This document shows positions 1 to 9,140 of a stretch of DNA of 64,000 nucleotides, piece by piece. The translations under genes were made by a program, and so were the position numbers. The stretch comes from Edaphobacter dinghuensis (GTDB taxonomy: Bacteria; Acidobacteriota; Terriglobia; Terriglobales; Acidobacteriaceae). Numbering within the stretch: the stretch's first letter is position 1; each line of letters starts with the position of its first letter. Where the stretch lies: positions 62,001 through 126,000 of the forward strand of contig NZ_BMGT01000001.1 of assembly GCF_014640335.1 (NCBI RefSeq). The letters run 5' to 3'. A model generated the notes under the pieces. The model did no database searches. It saw only the letters and a program-made list of their open reading frames with translations, and was not told the DNA's origin.

Positions 1-1
1 A

Positions 2-697
2 GCCGGCTCGATTTCTGCGCAAGTGCCGGTGACTGCTCCCTCGTTCGAGGTAGCATCCGTGCGGTCGGTTCCAGCTGGGCAGGGATACACTTCGATCAGC
101 CCATCGGGAAATAGACGATTTAGTGCAAAAAACGCCTCAATGAAGCTTCTGATTGAGCTAGCCTTTGGAATCAACGATGATCAAATCGCAGGGAAAAAGC
201 TAGAGTGGATTGATTCGGAACTGTACGACATCGAAGCAGCGCCCGAGGGTGATGTTCCTCTGAGTTACGAAGAGTTGAGACTTCCCTTACAGCACCTTTT
301 AGCGCAACGGTTCCACCTGACATTTCATCGCGAGTGGAAAAACTTGCCGGGTTACGTCTTGGTCATCGCCAAGGGTGGATCAAAACTCGCGGCGAGCAAG
401 GAAAGCTCTGCGTCCGGATATATCTTCCAGAATGGAATACGAAGTCCAAGTATCTCTATGAAAAGTCTAGCTGCAATGCTGGCTCATCCATTAGGGAGAC
501 CTGTTCTCGATAAGACGGAGCTCACCGGCAACTATGACATTCGGCTGAGCTTCGCGCCGGATGGATCAACAGATTCTCCGCTTCCATCGATCTTTACAGC
601 AGTACAGGAGCAATTGGGCCTGAAGCTGGAACCCCAAAAGGTGCCTGTGGAGATGCTGGTCATCGATCACCTTGAAAAAACACCGTCCGCAAACTAA
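2..697 (+). CDS. TIGR03435 family secreted protein (5' partial)
   Basis: The frame is already open at the window edge, so the start lies upstream. The first visible residues (AGSISAQ) look like the end of a signal peptide, followed by PVTAPSFEVASVR. A FEVASV(K/R) opening and a C-terminal block ending in LGLKLEPQKVPVEMLVIDH are characteristic of the TIGR03435 family, which is strongly expanded in soil Acidobacteriota. The function is unknown; these proteins are exported. It precedes a barrel gene by about 120 bp on the same strand, so co-transcription is possible but not shown. GTG at 23 is an internal Val, not a likely start. Sure of the family, not of the role. Confidence 0.85.
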   Translation, partial: AGSISAQVPVTAPSFEVASVRSVPAGQGYTSISPSGNRRFSAKNASMKLLIELAFGINDDQIAGKKLEWIDSELYDIEAAPEGDVPLSYEELRLPLQHLLAQRFHLTFHREWKNLPGYVLVIAKGGSKLAASKESSASGYIFQNGIRSPSISMKSLAAMLAHPLGRPVLDKTELTGNYDIRLSFAPDGSTDSPLPSIFTAVQEQLGLKLEPQKVPVEMLVIDHLEKTPSAN

Positions 698-814
698 GCA
701 CAGCCTTAATTTGCAGAAACGATAAAGATATTCGAATTGGCGCATTCGAGGTCTTCTTTGGATATGATGGTCATCAATTCGGTACCGCCAAAAATTGATC
801 ATTGAGGGGCGAAT

Positions 815-3800
815 TTGATTTCGCGGGACCTTATGAAGCTGGTGCGTCTAGGACTGTGCATGCTTGTACTGATGGCAGCATTGAGCACAGCAATAGCTTC
901 GGAGTACCACGGGGTTGTCATCTCCGGCGACCTGCCGGTACCGGGTGCGACAGTGACGGTCATGCAGGGTGGCAAGAAGTTCGTTGCAGTAACAGATCTG
1001 CAAGGCTTCTATTCCTTCCCTACCCTTGTCGATGGTCCGGCAACGGTCAACGTGGAGATGACAGGTTACGCGCAGGTCAAGCGAGAGATTGCAGTTGCGC
1101 CGAATGCTGCTACGGACAAGTGGGAGTTGCAGCTACTGTCATTGGAGCAGATGAGAACTACATTGAAACCTGTATTAAGTACGGGTATTGCGGAAACACC
1201 GATACAAAGCGAGCCAAAGAAGACAGGCGAAGCCCCCAGGCAGAAGGGCGAGACTGCCCCAGCCTCCGACGAGGTTGCGCAGCGCGCCGCAGAGGGATTG
1301 CTGATCAACGGTAGCGTGAATAATGCTGCAACTTCTCAGTTCACATTGGCACAGCGGTTTGGCAATACTGCCAGCGGGAGGGCTCTATATAACTTCAGCC
1401 TCAATGTAAGGCTCAACAACTCGACGTTTGACGCCAAATCATACTCACTAACGGGTATCGACACTCCCAAACCCGATACGAGTCAGATTACTGGAGGATT
1501 TGCATTACAGGGCCCCTTGAAGATTCCAGGGCTGCTACGCAATGGACCTAATATTTTTGTGGGATACCAACGAACACGCGATAGTACCGCCGTTACAACG
1601 CCAGGTTTGGTACCGGACATAGCGGAGCGGAATGGAGACTTCTCCCAGGCCGTAAATGCACAGGGTCAGCCAGTTGTGATCTACGATCCAGCGACAGGAC
1701 AACCGTTTCCTGGCAACAAAATCCCCATCAACCCACAGGCACAGGCGTTGCTCAATCTCTATCCTCTGCCGAACTTCAGCGGAAGCACGCAGTACAACTA
1801 CCAGATTCCGCTTATAACGGATGCGCACAAAGACGCATTCATCTCAACTGCAAGCAAAACCATCGGACGCAAGGATCAAATTACTGGCACCTTTGCTGCG
1901 ACGAGTACGCGTAACAGCAGCACCACTTTGCTGGGTTTTGTAGACACCACCGACGGGCTGGGAATGAGCAGCAAGATCAATTGGGCACATACCTTGAATG
2001 CTCGCCTGCGAATCAATCTTGGCTATCAGTTCAGCCGACAGTCCACGCGTCTGACGCCATACTGGGAGAACCGCGAAAATATCTCAGGCAACGCAGGCAT
2101 TACGGGTAACGATCAGACGCCGACGTACTGGGGACCTCCGACGCTCAACTTTTCTCGCGGCCTAACATCGCTAACCGATGGCCAAAGCTCATTCATCCGC
2201 AATGCCACTAATGGCGTCTCTTACATCATGAGATGGAACCACGCAGCTCACAATGTCTCTGGTGGATTCGATTTTCGGCGTCAGCAGTTTAATTATCTGT
2301 CCCAGGCAAACCCTCGCGGCACCTTCAACTTTACCGGCGCTGCCACTGCGGGCAACACGACTAGGGGAGGATCGGATGTTGCAGATTTTCTGCTGGGGAT
2401 TCCCGACGCAAGCAACATCGGATTCGGAAACGCGGATAAATATCTGCGCCAATCTGTCTATGACGCTTATCTAGTCGACGATTGGAGAGTAACTCCACAA
2501 CTTACGCTCAATGTCGGTGCGCGTTGGGAATATGGTGCGCCGATAACAGAGTTGAAGGGGCGTCTGGTTAATCTGGATGTTGTTTCAGGATTCTCAGCGA
2601 TCGCGCCCGTACTCGCAAGTGATCCGGTAGGAACATTGACGAGGCAGCGCTATCCAACATCGTTGATGCGTCCAGATCGCAATGGCATAGAGCCTAGAAT
2701 CGGAATGTCATGGCGCCCGATTCCGGGGTCATCGATGGTAGTCAATGCAGGATATGGTGTGAACTATGACACCTCCGTCTACCAGGGGATCGCAATCCAG
2801 ATGGCACAACAGGCACCGCTTGCCAAAAGCCTGACGGTGCAAAACAGCGCAGCCTGTCCATTAACGCTGGCAAATGGCTTTGAGCCGTGCTCCACGACAA
2901 CAGCACAGACCTTCGGTGTCGATCCAAACTTTCGCGTGGGCTATGTGCATACATGGGACCTGAAGGTGCAGCGGGATCTACCGGGATCGCTGCAGATGGT
3001 CGTCACCTATCTGGGCATCAAAGGAACGCGCGGTGTGCAGGAATTTCTACCCAACACCAACCCTTTGGGAGCGGTGAATCCATGCCCGAGCTGTCCCACG
3101 GGATTTGAGTACATGGTCTCAAATGGTAACTCCACGCGCGAATCGGGACAGATCCAGTTGCGACGACGGCTGCACAGCGGCTTTACCGCATCCTTGCTGT
3201 ACACCTTTTCAAAGTCGATCGACGACGATTCTGCGCTCGGCGGACAAGGGGCCGTGAGCGATAGTTCAAGCAGTTCAGGCACAGAAACACAATCGCAAAC
3301 TCCTGCTACGATCGCGCAAGATTGGCGCAACTTAAGCGGTGAACGCGGGCTCTCGAACTTCGATCAGCGTCATCTGCTCAATGTACAAGTGCAATATACG
3401 ACTGGAATGGGCATGGCCGGAGGATCGCTGATGAGCGGGTGGAGAGGCAGGCTCTACAAAGAATGGACTATACAAACGCAGATCATTGCAGGCAGCGGCC
3501 TGCCGCAGACTCCCATTGATTCTTCAGTCGTGGTCTCTGGCTATTCGGCCTTCGTTCGACCGAGCGTGACGGGAGAGTCGCTCTATGCTGCGCCTCCAGG
3601 GCTGTTTCTAAATCCAGGAGCGTATAAGGCACCTCCATTAGGTCAATGGGGCAATGCGCGTCGAAATTCAATCACAGGACCAAGCCAGTTTTCTTTGGAT
3701 GCTTCGATGGTCCGCACCTTCCGCCTGAAACCGAAGGTGAACCTCGATCTGCAGATCGCTGCAACCAATGTTCTGAACCACGTTACCTATTCCACCTGGC

Positions 3801-3889
3801 AGAGCTCCATTACCAGCACGCAATTCGGATTGCCCGCAGCGGCAAATTCGATGCGCAGCTTGCAGACTTCTCTGCGCCTGAGGTTCTGA
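815..3889 (+). CDS. Oar-like TonB-receptor-type outer-membrane protein with carboxypeptidase-regulatory domain
   Basis: About 1024 residues. A signal peptide is followed by a CarboxypepD_reg-like beta-sandwich at about residues 30-110 (GVVISGDLPVPGATVTV, then LQGFYSFPTL). A linker of low similarity follows, then a long beta-barrel-like region rich in aromatic and Asn/Gly strands. It ends with aromatic residue Phe in SLRLRF, as outer-membrane barrels do. I see no clear TonB plug between the sandwich and the barrel, which is unlike the receptor at 46772-50107. The start drawn is TTG at 815 with GAGGGG 5 nt upstream; ATG at 833 gives a cleaner signal peptide (MKLVRLGLC) and may be the true start. 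The VWFA gene begins 3 bp after the stop, so the two are surely one operon. The substrate is unknown. Confidence 0.85.
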   Translation: MISRDLMKLVRLGLCMLVLMAALSTAIASEYHGVVISGDLPVPGATVTVMQGGKKFVAVTDLQGFYSFPTLVDGPATVNVEMTGYAQVKREIAVAPNAATDKWELQLLSLEQMRTTLKPVLSTGIAETPIQSEPKKTGEAPRQKGETAPASDEVAQRAAEGLLINGSVNNAATSQFTLAQRFGNTASGRALYNFSLNVRLNNSTFDAKSYSLTGIDTPKPDTSQITGGFALQGPLKIPGLLRNGPNIFVGYQRTRDSTAVTTPGLVPDIAERNGDFSQAVNAQGQPVVIYDPATGQPFPGNKIPINPQAQALLNLYPLPNFSGSTQYNYQIPLITDAHKDAFISTASKTIGRKDQITGTFAATSTRNSSTTLLGFVDTTDGLGMSSKINWAHTLNARLRINLGYQFSRQSTRLTPYWENRENISGNAGITGNDQTPTYWGPPTLNFSRGLTSLTDGQSSFIRNATNGVSYIMRWNHAAHNVSGGFDFRRQQFNYLSQANPRGTFNFTGAATAGNTTRGGSDVADFLLGIPDASNIGFGNADKYLRQSVYDAYLVDDWRVTPQLTLNVGARWEYGAPITELKGRLVNLDVVSGFSAIAPVLASDPVGTLTRQRYPTSLMRPDRNGIEPRIGMSWRPIPGSSMVVNAGYGVNYDTSVYQGIAIQMAQQAPLAKSLTVQNSAACPLTLANGFEPCSTTTAQTFGVDPNFRVGYVHTWDLKVQRDLPGSLQMVVTYLGIKGTRGVQEFLPNTNPLGAVNPCPSCPTGFEYMVSNGNSTRESGQIQLRRRLHSGFTASLLYTFSKSIDDDSALGGQGAVSDSSSSSGTETQSQTPATIAQDWRNLSGERGLSNFDQRHLLNVQVQYTTGMGMAGGSLMSGWRGRLYKEWTIQTQIIAGSGLPQTPIDSSVVVSGYSAFVRPSVTGESLYAAPPGLFLNPGAYKAPPLGQWGNARRNSITGPSQFSLDASMVRTFRLKPKVNLDLQIAATNVLNHVTYSTWQSSITSTQFGLPAAANSMRSLQTSLRLRF

Positions 3890-3892
3890 CGT

Positions 3893-6001
3893 ATGCGATT
3901 GCTGCTCATCATAATGCTTTTGGGAACGCTGACTGCCGGAGCGCAGGTGGTAGGCCAGAATGCGCAGCCGACTGGAGGCAATGGGGTGTACACCATGTCT
4001 GTCAGCACGAAGCTGGTGGTCGAGGCAGTGAATGTCAAAGACAAGCAAGGTAAGTCGCTCAGCGGGCTTACCGCGAAAGATTTCACAGTAACCGAAGACG
4101 GTGTGCCGCAACAAATCAGCTTCTGCGAATATCAAAAACTTCCTTCAGCTCCGCCTGTTGCTCCTGCTGTGCCCGAGAACATTACGGTTTACAACCGCTT
4201 GGCCGTGACCCAGATTGCAGCGGAAAAGCCGGGCGATGTGCGCTACAAGGACCGCCGGCTGATTGCACTTTACTTCGACCTCACCGCGATGCCGCCTGAC
4301 GATAAGCTGCGCGCACTGGAAGCTGCTCAAAAGTTCATACGGACCCAGATGACGTCATCGGATTTGGTGTCGATTATGCGCTACAGCGGTAGCTCAGTCG
4401 ACGTCCTACAGGACTTTACCGACGATCATAATCGCCTGCTGAGCATATTGGAGACACTGATCGTAGGTGAAAATCAGCAGAGCGAGGACATCACAGATGA
4501 TGCGGACAGTGCCGATACCGGTGCGGCATTTGGCCAGGACAGTGGAGAGTTCAACCTGTTCAATACTGATCGGCAGCTCTCCGCACTGCAAACGGCAGCC
4601 AAGATGCTGGGGCATCTGAGCGAGAAAAAGGTACTGGTCTACTTTGCCAGCGGGATGACGCTTCATGGTATCGATAATCAGGCGCAACTTCACGCGACGA
4701 TCGATGATGCCATTCGGTCGGGCGTATCGTTCTGGCCGATAGACGCACGCGGATTGGTAGCCGAAGCTCCACTAGGTGATGCAACGCAGGGATCGCCTGG
4801 CAATGCCGCCATGTACTCGGGCACAGCCGCGCTGGCGGTGACGACGCGCATGCAGCAGTCGCAGGATACGCTCTATGCATTGGCCGAGGACACTGGCGGT
4901 AAGGCGCTGCTCGACTACAACGACCTGACACGTGGCATCGTACAGGCGCAACAAAACATTACAAGCTATTACATCCTCGGCTACTACACGAACAATACAA
5001 CGCTGGATGGAAGATTTCGGCATATCAAAATATCAGTAAACCCAGAGCTTGCCGCAAAGCTGGATTATCGGCAGGGCTACTATGCGGGCAAGGTATTCGC
5101 GAAGTTCAACGATGCCGATAAAGAACGTCAACTGGAAGATGCGCTGATGCTGGGCGATCCAGTAACAGATCTCACGATTGCAATGGAGATTAATTACTTT
5201 CAGTTGAACCGGGCAGAGTACTTCGTTCCGGTTGTAGTAAAGATTCCAGGCCGAGAATTGGCGCTGGCCAAGAAGCGCGGAGCGGAACATACGCTCATCG
5301 ATTTCCTTCTCGAGGTGAAAGACGAGCTCGGCGGCAATATGACCGTCGAAAACATGCGCGACAACGTAAACATCAAGCTCAGCGACGAGACAGCGGCAGA
5401 GCTGGCCAAACGCCCTGTCGAATACGACACAGGTTTCACGCTGCTGCCGGGCAAATACAGCATCAAATTCCTCGCTCGTGACGACGAGACGGGCAGGATT
5501 GGAACCTTCCAGACACCGTTCGTCATTCCCAACCTCAACAAAGAAGAGAAGAGGATAGCGATCAGCTCTGTGGTACTTAGTGGCGAGCGCGCTGACCTAA
5601 AAGAGGCTATCTTCAACGCGGCCAAAGCAAAAGAGAGAGCTAAAGACGAAGCAGCCAACCCGCTCGTTCTGAATGGGCAGAAGCTGATCCCAAGCGTAAC
5701 CCGGGTATTTAGCAAGAGCCGCGATCTTTATGTCTACCTGCAAGCCTATGAACAGGGCGTGACCGAGGTCCAGCCGCTGATCGCGTTTGTGAGTTTCTAT
5801 CAAGGACAAACTAAGGTGTTCGAGACCCAACCAATGGAGATGACGAGTGCTATGAGCAACTCGCTGAAGACGATGCCTCTGCGCTTTAGCATTGGGCTGA
5901 GCCATCTTCCCGCCGGCGACTATAACTGCCAGATAACCGTACTCAATCCTACCGGACAGAAAAGCGCGTTCTGGCAGACGCCGATCACTCTGGTCCCGTA
6001 A
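3893..6001 (+). CDS. VWFA-related (TIGR03436-type) secreted protein
   Basis: 702 residues. A signal peptide (MRLLLIIMLLGTLTAGAQ) leads into the block TKLVVEAVNVKDKQGKSL, SGLTAKDFTVTEDG, which is the usual opening of acidobacterial VWFA-related proteins. A von Willebrand A fold follows at about residues 120-360, with ALYFDLTAM where the metal site should be (DxTxM, not DxSxS), then VLVYFASGM and FWPIDARGL. The C-terminal 300 residues are beta-rich and not assigned. It starts 3 bp after the barrel gene, so it is translationally close and probably acts with it in the periplasm or cell envelope. Family well supported; molecular role unknown. Confidence 0.85.
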   Translation: MRLLLIIMLLGTLTAGAQVVGQNAQPTGGNGVYTMSVSTKLVVEAVNVKDKQGKSLSGLTAKDFTVTEDGVPQQISFCEYQKLPSAPPVAPAVPENITVYNRLAVTQIAAEKPGDVRYKDRRLIALYFDLTAMPPDDKLRALEAAQKFIRTQMTSSDLVSIMRYSGSSVDVLQDFTDDHNRLLSILETLIVGENQQSEDITDDADSADTGAAFGQDSGEFNLFNTDRQLSALQTAAKMLGHLSEKKVLVYFASGMTLHGIDNQAQLHATIDDAIRSGVSFWPIDARGLVAEAPLGDATQGSPGNAAMYSGTAALAVTTRMQQSQDTLYALAEDTGGKALLDYNDLTRGIVQAQQNITSYYILGYYTNNTTLDGRFRHIKISVNPELAAKLDYRQGYYAGKVFAKFNDADKERQLEDALMLGDPVTDLTIAMEINYFQLNRAEYFVPVVVKIPGRELALAKKRGAEHTLIDFLLEVKDELGGNMTVENMRDNVNIKLSDETAAELAKRPVEYDTGFTLLPGKYSIKFLARDDETGRIGTFQTPFVIPNLNKEEKRIAISSVVLSGERADLKEAIFNAAKAKERAKDEAANPLVLNGQKLIPSVTRVFSKSRDLYVYLQAYEQGVTEVQPLIAFVSFYQGQTKVFETQPMEMTSAMSNSLKTMPLRFSIGLSHLPAGDYNCQITVLNPTGQKSAFWQTPITLVP

Positions 6002-6145
6002 CAGCATCCCGTCTTGGCATCGCTACACCAGCTCGTCATCTGCAGAAACGGGGCGCTAGCTTACTTCTGCAATATCGGCAACCTTTGCTTTGTAATTGAC
6101 GATGGTTTGACCTTTATCTAGTCTCATCGGTATTAGATTTCATAC

Positions 6146-6172
6146 CTGAGTCGCTCTTGCATAACGACTCAG
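6146..6172. repeat. Perfect 8-bp inverted repeat upstream of the lactate permease gene
   Basis: CTGAGTCG at 6146-6153 is followed, after an 11-nt spacer, by its exact complement CGACTCAG at 6165-6172. It lies 50 bp before the permease start and 145 bp after the VWFA stop. It could be a terminator hairpin (no clear T-run), or an operator for the permease gene. The rest of 6002-6221 holds no gene I can see. Confidence 0.4.
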
Positions 6173-6221
6173 ACTCGCCTTTCCACTAGTTATCGATGTT
6201 GATCCGATTCCGCGTATTGGG

Positions 6222-7919
6222 ATGGTAGTTATCGTAATTTGGAATCAAACTTATTCCCTGTTCGGCCAGGGATTGGCCTTCTCCGCGATGATTGCTGCGG
6301 CTCCTATCTTCACGCTTCTTATCTTATTGGGGATTTTGAAGAAGGCCGCGTGGATTGCCGGGCTCGCGGGACTCGCCGTTACGCTCATTGTTGCGATCGC
6401 GGGATATCACATGCCTCCACTCGTAGCGACAAGCGCTGCGATATACGGTGCAGCCTTCGGGTTGTTTCCAATCTCATGGATCATCTTTTGGGCAATCGCC
6501 CTATTTCGCGTAACCGTCGAGACGGGACAGTTTGAGGTCATCAGGGGTTCGGTTGGCAAGCTCACTCCCGACCCTCGCTTGCAGGCGTTGCTGATTGCGT
6601 TTGCCTTTGGGGCCTTCCTCGAAGGTGGCGCGGGCTTTGGAACTCCCGTCGCCATTGCCGCCACCATGCTTGTAGGGTTGGGATTTTCCGCATTCAGCGC
6701 ATCCGCCATCTGCCTGCTCGCTAATACAGCGCCTGTGGCTTTCGGCTCTATTGGAATTCCTGTGATTACGTTGGCAGGCACAACAGGCCTCTCACTTGAA
6801 AAATTAAGTGGAGCCGTCGGTCGAATATGCGCTCCAATCTCTCTCATCATCCCTGCATATATCATCATGGCGACCGGAGGCTTTGTCTCCCTGTCGGGTA
6901 TCTGGCTACCGGCCTTGATGTGTGGGGCGGTCTTTGCAGGCGTTCAATTTCTCGTGTCTAACTACGTTGGGCCGCAACTTACGGATATCCTGGCGGCACT
7001 TTCCTCATTGGCTGCGCTTATCATCTATCTGCGTCTCTGGCACCCGAAAGAGCAGGAGCCGGGTCTTTCGATCCGCAATTGTTTAGATCGACCTGCGACG
7101 CTCAGTGTCGATAAAGCCTGTGGGCCGGAAGAAGCAAGTGAACTAATCGATCTCTCGTCCCGCAATAGCCTGGGCAAGGTCTTATATGCGTGGATGCCAT
7201 ACGCCTTTCTTGTAATGTGCGTTCTTCTTTGGGGAGTGGCGCCAATTCAGGCGAAGCTAAATCTCATAAGCTTCTCCTTTCCGTGGCCATTTCTGAATGA
7301 CGTTGTACAGCGAATGCCACCCATCGCATCAACACCCACTCCCTATCACGCAATGTTCAACATGAATTTGCTCTCCGCAGCCGGAACAGCGTGCATGGTT
7401 GCGACGTTCTTAGCAGCAATTTGTCTCAGAGTAAGCCCGTTGCGTTTTTTACGCCTGCTAATATCAGTTACCCATCAACTCCTGCTCCCCATTTTGACAA
7501 TCTCAGCGGTTCTCGCCATCGGGTTCCTTATGAACTACTGCGGAGCGACGGCGACGCTGGGACTTAGCTTCGCCGCTTCCGGCGTGATGTTCCCATTCTT
7601 CAGTCCTCTGCTGGGCTGGCTGGGTGTCTTCCTTACCGGTTCGGACACTGCCGCCAATGCGCTGTTCGGGAACCTGCAGGTTGTTACGGCGGGACGGCTC
7701 GGACTTGATCCTGTGCTGATGGCCGCTGCCAACTCCGTTGGCGGAGTGATGGGCAAGATGATCAGCCTGCAGACAATCGCCATCGCCGCTGCAGCCACAG
7801 GATTATCAGTTCCCGATCAGTCGAGGCTCTTTCGGTTCACCTTGAAGCACAGCATCTTTCTGGCAAGCCTGGCCGGCTGTTTGGCACTCGTCTATACCTA
7901 CGTCATTCATATCCGGTAA
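6222..7919 (+). CDS. L-lactate permease family transporter (LctP/LldP)
   Basis: 565 residues with about 12-14 hydrophobic segments across the inner membrane. The family imports lactate (and glycolate) with protons. Diagnostic stretches are the N-terminal WNQTYSLFGQGLAF, followed by FLEGGAGFGTPVAIAATML at about residue 130, and near the C-terminus FLTGSDTAANALFGNLQ and SVGGVMGKMIS. Length agrees with the family (about 550). The ATG at 6222 is the first in frame. No lactate dehydrogenase genes (lldEFG or lldD) flank it. An FAD/Fe-S 2-hydroxyacid oxidase lies 16 kb away at 23806-26715, and a D-2-hydroxyacid dehydrogenase at 9141. Family certain; substrate inferred. Confidence 0.92.
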   Translation: MVVIVIWNQTYSLFGQGLAFSAMIAAAPIFTLLILLGILKKAAWIAGLAGLAVTLIVAIAGYHMPPLVATSAAIYGAAFGLFPISWIIFWAIALFRVTVETGQFEVIRGSVGKLTPDPRLQALLIAFAFGAFLEGGAGFGTPVAIAATMLVGLGFSAFSASAICLLANTAPVAFGSIGIPVITLAGTTGLSLEKLSGAVGRICAPISLIIPAYIIMATGGFVSLSGIWLPALMCGAVFAGVQFLVSNYVGPQLTDILAALSSLAALIIYLRLWHPKEQEPGLSIRNCLDRPATLSVDKACGPEEASELIDLSSRNSLGKVLYAWMPYAFLVMCVLLWGVAPIQAKLNLISFSFPWPFLNDVVQRMPPIASTPTPYHAMFNMNLLSAAGTACMVATFLAAICLRVSPLRFLRLLISVTHQLLLPILTISAVLAIGFLMNYCGATATLGLSFAASGVMFPFFSPLLGWLGVFLTGSDTAANALFGNLQVVTAGRLGLDPVLMAAANSVGGVMGKMISLQTIAIAAAATGLSVPDQSRLFRFTLKHSIFLASLAGCLALVYTYVIHIR

Positions 7920-8066
7920 AGCGCAACTGCGTCTGCTGCTATGACACTCAAGTGCATTACCTAATATTTGGCCTGTGTTATTAGCGTGCACTATGATGTT
8001 TCATACGCCGGTTGAAACCGTATAACCGCTCCGATGGTTCGGTGTAGAAGGATGTCTTTTCTCTGC

Positions 8067-9032
8067 ATGAAATTCAATCTTTCCTTTGCATCCATCCTCT
8101 TGCTGTTTGCATTCAAGGCGCTTAGTGCTCAGCAGCCGCTTGCACAATCGGCAGACGACCCGTTGACGCAGGCGAGGGCATTCCTGCAGGCCGGCGATCT
8201 TGCAAAGGCAAACACGACCCTGACAAGTTATCTGACAGAGCATATCAATTCAGCCGAAGCTCATTTTCTGCTTGGATATACCTTATTTCTCCAACAGAAG
8301 CCCGCACAGTCTCTGGAACAATACACTACCGGAGCACGCAGCCAGCGGCCTTCGCCCACTGATCTCAAGATTGTTTCTTTCGACTACGTCTTGCTGGGCG
8401 ACTACACAGATGCGGACAAGTGGTTAAGCATGGTGGTAGCTGAGACCCCGCAGGACGGGCATGCCTGGTACTTGCTGGGGCGCGCGAAATACAACGAAAA
8501 CCGCTTTGCAGATGCCATCGACTCCTTTACACATGCATTGCGTCTCAATCCGCACGATGTAAAAAGCGAGAATAACCTGGGATTATCCTATGAAGGGCTG
8601 AATCGCATCGAAGATGCACGCAAGGCTTACACAATGGCGATCCAATGGCAACAAGATGCTCCCGCCAAGAGCGGACAGCCATATCTTAATCTGGGCGTTT
8701 TGCTAACCGAGCAAGGCCATCCGGAACAGGCGCTCCCGTACCTCCAAGAGGCAGTAACACTCGAACCTGCAAATCCCAAAGCACACGAGCAGCTAGGTCG
8801 CGCATACCAAACCTTGAATATGCTTCCGCAAGCCGAGAAAGAGTTGCAAGAGGCAGTCAAGCTTGCACCAAATGTTTCTGCTCTCCATTTCAGGCTTGGA
8901 CAGATCTACCAGCATCTTGGATCCAAACAAGAGGCGCAGAACGAGTTCGCTATCTGCGCAAAGCTAAACAGCACACACTCCTCCATCGACACACCGAACC
9001 CGGCTCAACCGGATCACGTGCCTGCACAATAA
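8067..9032 (+). CDS. Exported tetratricopeptide-repeat protein
   Basis: About 320 residues. A signal peptide (MKFNLSFASILLLFAFKALSA) is followed by roughly seven TPR units spanning the rest, for example WYLLGRAKYNENRFADAID, YLNLGVLLTEQGHPEQAL and HFRLGQIYQHLGSKQEAQ. TPR arrays are protein-binding scaffolds; the partner is not apparent. The frame opens at 8034, and ATGs also stand at 8052 and 8067. An AGAAGG motif at 8046-8051 touches the 8052 ATG and is 15 nt from 8067, so the start is uncertain; I prefer 8067 because it gives a compact signal peptide. It probably acts in the periplasm. Confidence 0.8.
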   Translation: MKFNLSFASILLLFAFKALSAQQPLAQSADDPLTQARAFLQAGDLAKANTTLTSYLTEHINSAEAHFLLGYTLFLQQKPAQSLEQYTTGARSQRPSPTDLKIVSFDYVLLGDYTDADKWLSMVVAETPQDGHAWYLLGRAKYNENRFADAIDSFTHALRLNPHDVKSENNLGLSYEGLNRIEDARKAYTMAIQWQQDAPAKSGQPYLNLGVLLTEQGHPEQALPYLQEAVTLEPANPKAHEQLGRAYQTLNMLPQAEKELQEAVKLAPNVSALHFRLGQIYQHLGSKQEAQNEFAICAKLNSTHSSIDTPNPAQPDHVPAQ

Positions 9033-9088
9033 CTGGCTCAATCAAGGCTCTATCCCAGCCCGCCTCTTATAGTATGAAGAGAGCCGCC

Positions 9089-9113
9089 GGTTCGATTCCG
9101 ATCGAGTCCGCCA
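9089..9113 (+). other. tRNA 3'-end-like fragment (T-loop plus CCA), possible att or tRNA relic
   Basis: GGTTCGATTCC followed 9 nt later by GTCCGCCA has the layout of a tRNA T-arm, acceptor strand, discriminator and CCA. The T-stem is imperfect (one mismatch, one wobble), and no matching 5' half precedes it, so it cannot be a working tRNA. It may be chance, a decayed tRNA, or an attachment-site remnant. No integrase gene is nearby. Confidence 0.2.
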
Positions 9114-9140
9114 GATCTTCCATAGGATGTCTAAACGATT

